NCBI RefSeq assembly: GCF_016899425.1
Contig: NZ_CP045995.1
Coordinates: 2,232,001-2,296,000, forward strand
Reading direction: 5' to 3'
Length of the DNA: 64,000 bases
Source: Burkholderia sp. MS389
GTDB taxonomy: Bacteria; Pseudomonadota; Gammaproteobacteria; Burkholderiales; Burkholderiaceae
Of the stretch, positions 61,820 to 64,000 are shown piece after piece (position 1 is the first letter of the stretch; each line of letters starts with the position of its first letter). The position numbers were made by a program, and so were the translations under genes. The notes under the pieces were generated by a model, which was not told the origin of the DNA, did not search any database, and was given only the letters and a program-made list of their open reading frames with translations.

Positions 61820-62564
61820 TTTTTGTTCCGGATTCGGATGGGTTCGAATCCGCCTCTCAGGGTGGCAATGCAACGGCACTTGGGATTTCGGTGCGAAGAA
61901 TAGCAAGCTATTTCTAGCTTTAATTAATATTTTTATTTTGAGATGGGAAATATTTTCTTTTGAAACAATGGTTAATATTTGGTTGGTTTGAGTAGTGTTT
62001 TTGTTTGGATGAGAATGTGTCGAGTAGATTGTTCTGGATTGGTATTTGTCGTGCCTCGTTTTCCCATATCGTCGAAATGGGGGCTTTTTTGTCAGGACAC
62101 GATTGAATTGGAGGTTGAAGATTCGGAATTGTCCTGAATCAAAATGAGCAACGACACGTCACGCTATTGAAATCGGTGCGAGCGGGGCTTGTGCACCGGC
62201 GCGCGGTGTGTAAGCCCGCCGATCGGATGCCGGAAAAGGCATCTTTCAACATACAAATTCGCCGCCGGATGGTTCGGTGGCGCACGTGAATGGCGGGCTG
62301 GATTCGGACGGAATCCGCGAGTCAGGCGATGGCGCGGGACGCGTTTGCGGATGGCCGATGGGCGCCGCTGCTCGCTTTCCGTCGGTTGTTGTCGCCAAGG
62401 CAACACGGTAGTGTTGTGTTGGCCGTTGACGTGCCGCCGGGCCGACAAGGAGCCTATGGCGAGGCGTGCCGGCATCGGCGAATTTCAAGCGGCGGGTGCG
62501 TTGCCGATCGTTCCGCCCTATAGTGCTCGTCGTTTATCGATCCGCAAGCAATCGGGAGTTCGTC
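61820..62564. other. Intergenic region between vgrG and the next rightward gene
   Basis: About 745 bp with no convincing gene. 61820-62160 is markedly AT-rich (TTAATTAATATTTTTATTTT around 61920) and presumably contains the vgrG promoter. 62160-62560 returns to high GC. A hairpin with a T-run at 62061-62090 is described separately. Confidence 0.5.
62061..62090 (+). terminator. Rightward intrinsic-terminator-like hairpin
   Basis: TTCCCAT (62061-62067) can pair with ATGGGGG (62077-62083), five Watson-Crick and two G-U pairs, followed by C and six T (62085-62090). It would end rightward transcription, yet no rightward gene precedes it, since vgrG runs leftward. It may mark the 3' end of a small RNA from the AT-rich region. 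Confidence 0.5.
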
Positions 62565-63377
62565 GTGTTTCACCGGAAATTCAAATTGGGTTGTTCGCGC
62601 TTCGCGTGCATCGTCGCCGTGACGACGATGCTGGCGCCCGTCGCGGCGCGTGCGGAGGGGGAGGCCGTCGGCGGCGCGACGCACGTCGCGTCGGCTGTCG
62701 ATCACGACACGTCCCCGGCACGACCGATTGTCGGCGACGATCCGGTTGCCATCCGGGAGGCGCTGCAGAAGGTGCACGCCAGCACGCTCGCGCCTTCGTT
62801 GCGTGACCGGGTTCGCGGCGCCGTCGCCGGTGCCGCCGGCCGGCACGGCGCGAATCCCGACCTGGCGGCCGTCGGTCTGGACCGTGACGTGACCTTCGTG
62901 GTGCCGGTGCGGTACGGGCTGAGATACCGGTCGCGGCGGCAGTTGCTGACGCTGGATGTCGACCTGTTCGATGCGGAGCGCGACGGCCGGGACGGCATCC
63001 TGCTCAGCAAGGTGACGAAGGGGCCGCGCGGGCGCGGGCTCGTGATTGCTCCGGAAGCGAAGGCGAAAGGGTACGTCCAGCACGTCGACATCATCGAGCT
63101 CGACGCCGGACAAGGCAAAAAGACCACGGTTCGGAGCCGCATGCACCTTTCGCCCGCCGAGTACGCGCAAACGCATGGCGACTTCGCGCTGGTTTTTTCC
63201 GGACGCCTGGTTCGGCCTTACCTGACCGAACAAACCGAACATGCCGACCCGAGTATCGAGGAGCCGACGGACATTTCGACGCGGATCTCCACGGTGCACA
63301 TGGATCTTCGTGATATCTCGCTGGTGAGTCCGTCGAGCGGCGTCGTGGTGTCGAAGAAGCTGCGGTTGTCGAAGTAG
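62565..63377 (+). CDS. Hypothetical secreted protein
   Basis: 270 residues from GTG 62565, with GGGAG at 62554-62558. An earlier in-frame ATG would add an unlikely basic stretch. The signal peptide FACIVAVTTMLAPVAARA is followed by an acidic mature N terminus. The beta-rich body includes AVGLDRDVTFVVPVRYGLRY, QLLTLDVDLFDAERDGRDGI and VQHVDIIELDAGQGKKTTVR, ending SSGVVVSKKLRLSK. No Cys-rich or catalytic motif recognised. Likely periplasmic; possibly linked with the MipA-type gene 123 bp downstream. Confidence 0.65.
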   Translation: MFHRKFKLGCSRFACIVAVTTMLAPVAARAEGEAVGGATHVASAVDHDTSPARPIVGDDPVAIREALQKVHASTLAPSLRDRVRGAVAGAAGRHGANPDLAAVGLDRDVTFVVPVRYGLRYRSRRQLLTLDVDLFDAERDGRDGILLSKVTKGPRGRGLVIAPEAKAKGYVQHVDIIELDAGQGKKTTVRSRMHLSPAEYAQTHGDFALVFSGRLVRPYLTEQTEHADPSIEEPTDISTRISTVHMDLRDISLVSPSSGVVVSKKLRLSK

Positions 63378-63500
63378 GGGGCGGGCGGGTCGTGCAGGCG
63401 CGCGGAGAGGCCTTGGACGATATTTTTCCTGGTAAGTGAGCGGTAAGTCGACTGGTCCTACAGTAGCCCCGGTTTCCACCCTCGACACCAGGAAACGATT

Positions 63501-64000
63501 GTGAAAATTGCCTCTCGCCGCGCCCGCCCGTTATGGCTGATTGCCGCTTCATTCGCACTTTCATCTGCTTCCGCGTGGGCGGACGACGGCAGGAGCCCGC
63601 CCGATCCCGACAATACAGGGCTGACCATCCTCAACAACGCGACCAACGTCACGCATTGGGGATTGGGCGCGGGCGTCGGCATCGAGCCGTCGGCCTACAG
63701 GGGCGACGGCACCCGCGTATTGCCTTTTCCGCTGGTCTACTTCGACAACAAATGGGTGCAGGCCATCGGCACCACGGTCGATCTGAAAATCGGCAACTGG
63801 AGCGGCGTCAATGTCGCGCTGCGTGGCCAGTTTTCGCTGTTCGATGGATACAGCGGCTCGGATGCCCCGATCCTGAACGGCATGGAAAAGCGCAAGGGCG
63901 CGTTGTGGTATGGGCCCGCACTGTCATGGAGCACCGGCTTCGGCACGTTGTCGGGTAGCTTCCTGCTCGGCGGAAACAAGGGCGAGCGCGCGAAAATCGG
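63501..64000 (+). CDS. MipA/OmpV family outer-membrane protein, N-terminal part
   Basis: At least 166 residues from GTG 63501 (AGGAAA upstream), open to the window edge. The signal peptide is PLWLIAASFALSSASAWADD. Mature sequence shows MipA/OmpV blocks: THWGLGAGVGIEPSAYRGDG, TRVLPFPLVYFDNKWVQAIG and GALWYGPALSWSTGFGTLSG, alternating beta-strands of an outer-membrane barrel. MipA scaffolds the lytic transglycosylase MltA in E. coli, while OmpV-type members act as porins. The role here is not resolved. Confidence 0.85.
   Translation, partial: MKIASRRARPLWLIAASFALSSASAWADDGRSPPDPDNTGLTILNNATNVTHWGLGAGVGIEPSAYRGDGTRVLPFPLVYFDNKWVQAIGTTVDLKIGNWSGVNVALRGQFSLFDGYSGSDAPILNGMEKRKGALWYGPALSWSTGFGTLSGSFLLGGNKGERAKI

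Noticed and set aside
62164-62488. Small ORFs on both strands in the 62.2-62.5 kb interval
   Set aside because: No ribosome sites, no conserved-looking blocks and Arg/His/Pro-rich composition typical of random high-GC frames.
1-64000. tRNA, rRNA, integrase or att-site evidence for a genomic island
   Set aside because: No tRNA-like cloverleaf, integrase gene or flanking direct repeats were recognised; the accessory blocks may be islands but boundaries cannot be drawn.

Overview
The window is high-GC DNA with Burkholderia-type codon use. Its content fits an accessory-rich secondary replicon of a Burkholderia cepacia complex or close relative: a Burkholderia-type OXA beta-lactamase, a bce/bep-like exopolysaccharide operon, an IrlRS/CusRS-like metal two-component system, dmeRF, and a VgrG-Tle3-Tla3 type VI secretion effector cluster. 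This placement is inferred from gene content only. No tRNA, rRNA or CRISPR array was seen.

Layout. (1) 1-3763, minus strand: exopolysaccharide export genes (priming glycosyltransferase, Wza-like porin, low-molecular-weight tyrosine phosphatase, tyrosine autokinase running off the left edge). (2) 4343-4990: a gene graveyard with the last ~35 codons of an ACC deaminase gene and a fragment of an IS5-type transposase, abutting the 3' end of mdeB. (3) 4976-10347: a homodimeric 2-oxo acid dehydrogenase E1 (MdeB type), a divergent Lrp regulator with a perfect 11-bp palindrome in front of it, and pyruvate dehydrogenase PoxB. (4) 10685-27886: mixed accessory genes, including a methyltransferase, an acyltransferase with an OXA beta-lactamase, several proteins of unknown function, two LysR regulators, DUF3422, GNAT enzymes, a Cys/Met PLP lyase, trans-aconitate methyltransferase, a LuxR regulator, MFS transporters, and HxlR with a glutathione transferase.

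(5) 27947-46662: an ~18.7-kb metal-resistance block. It holds a CusCBA-F copper/silver efflux operon, a CaCA-type exchanger, a dmeR-dmeF cobalt/nickel operon extended by a DUF1289 protein and an MFS carrier, a CusRS/IrlRS-type two-component system, and a second copper operon (orphan OMF lipoprotein, multicopper oxidase, CusF-like protein, CopC, CopD). Both copper operons begin with a small secreted Cys-containing protein sharing C-x5-C-x-FGS and a C-terminal RPPR. They look like DUF2946/CutF/CruR-type copper-sensing upstream ORFs, and each is followed by hairpin-forming leader sequence. A palindrome of the copper-box type lies between the response regulator and the second operon.

(6) 46831-53234: secreted ExeM/NucH-type nuclease, S10-type carboxypeptidase lipoprotein, an EF-hand protein, and a cysteine desulfurase fused to a DUF442 domain. 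(7) 53401-61802, minus strand: T6SS cluster vgrG - tle3 - tla3 - PAAR - KorA/TrfB-like gene. A TnpB-only IS200/IS605-family element is inserted exactly between tle3 and tla3. (8) 62565-64000: a secreted protein of unknown function and the start of a MipA/OmpV family outer-membrane protein cut by the right edge.

Functional links. The ACC deaminase relic, the MdeB enzyme and the Cys/Met lyase all meet at 2-oxobutyrate. The metal block combines periplasmic copper oxidation, chaperoning and efflux with separate Co/Ni export. The T6SS block is a phospholipase delivery module with its VgrG, PAAR tip and adaptor.
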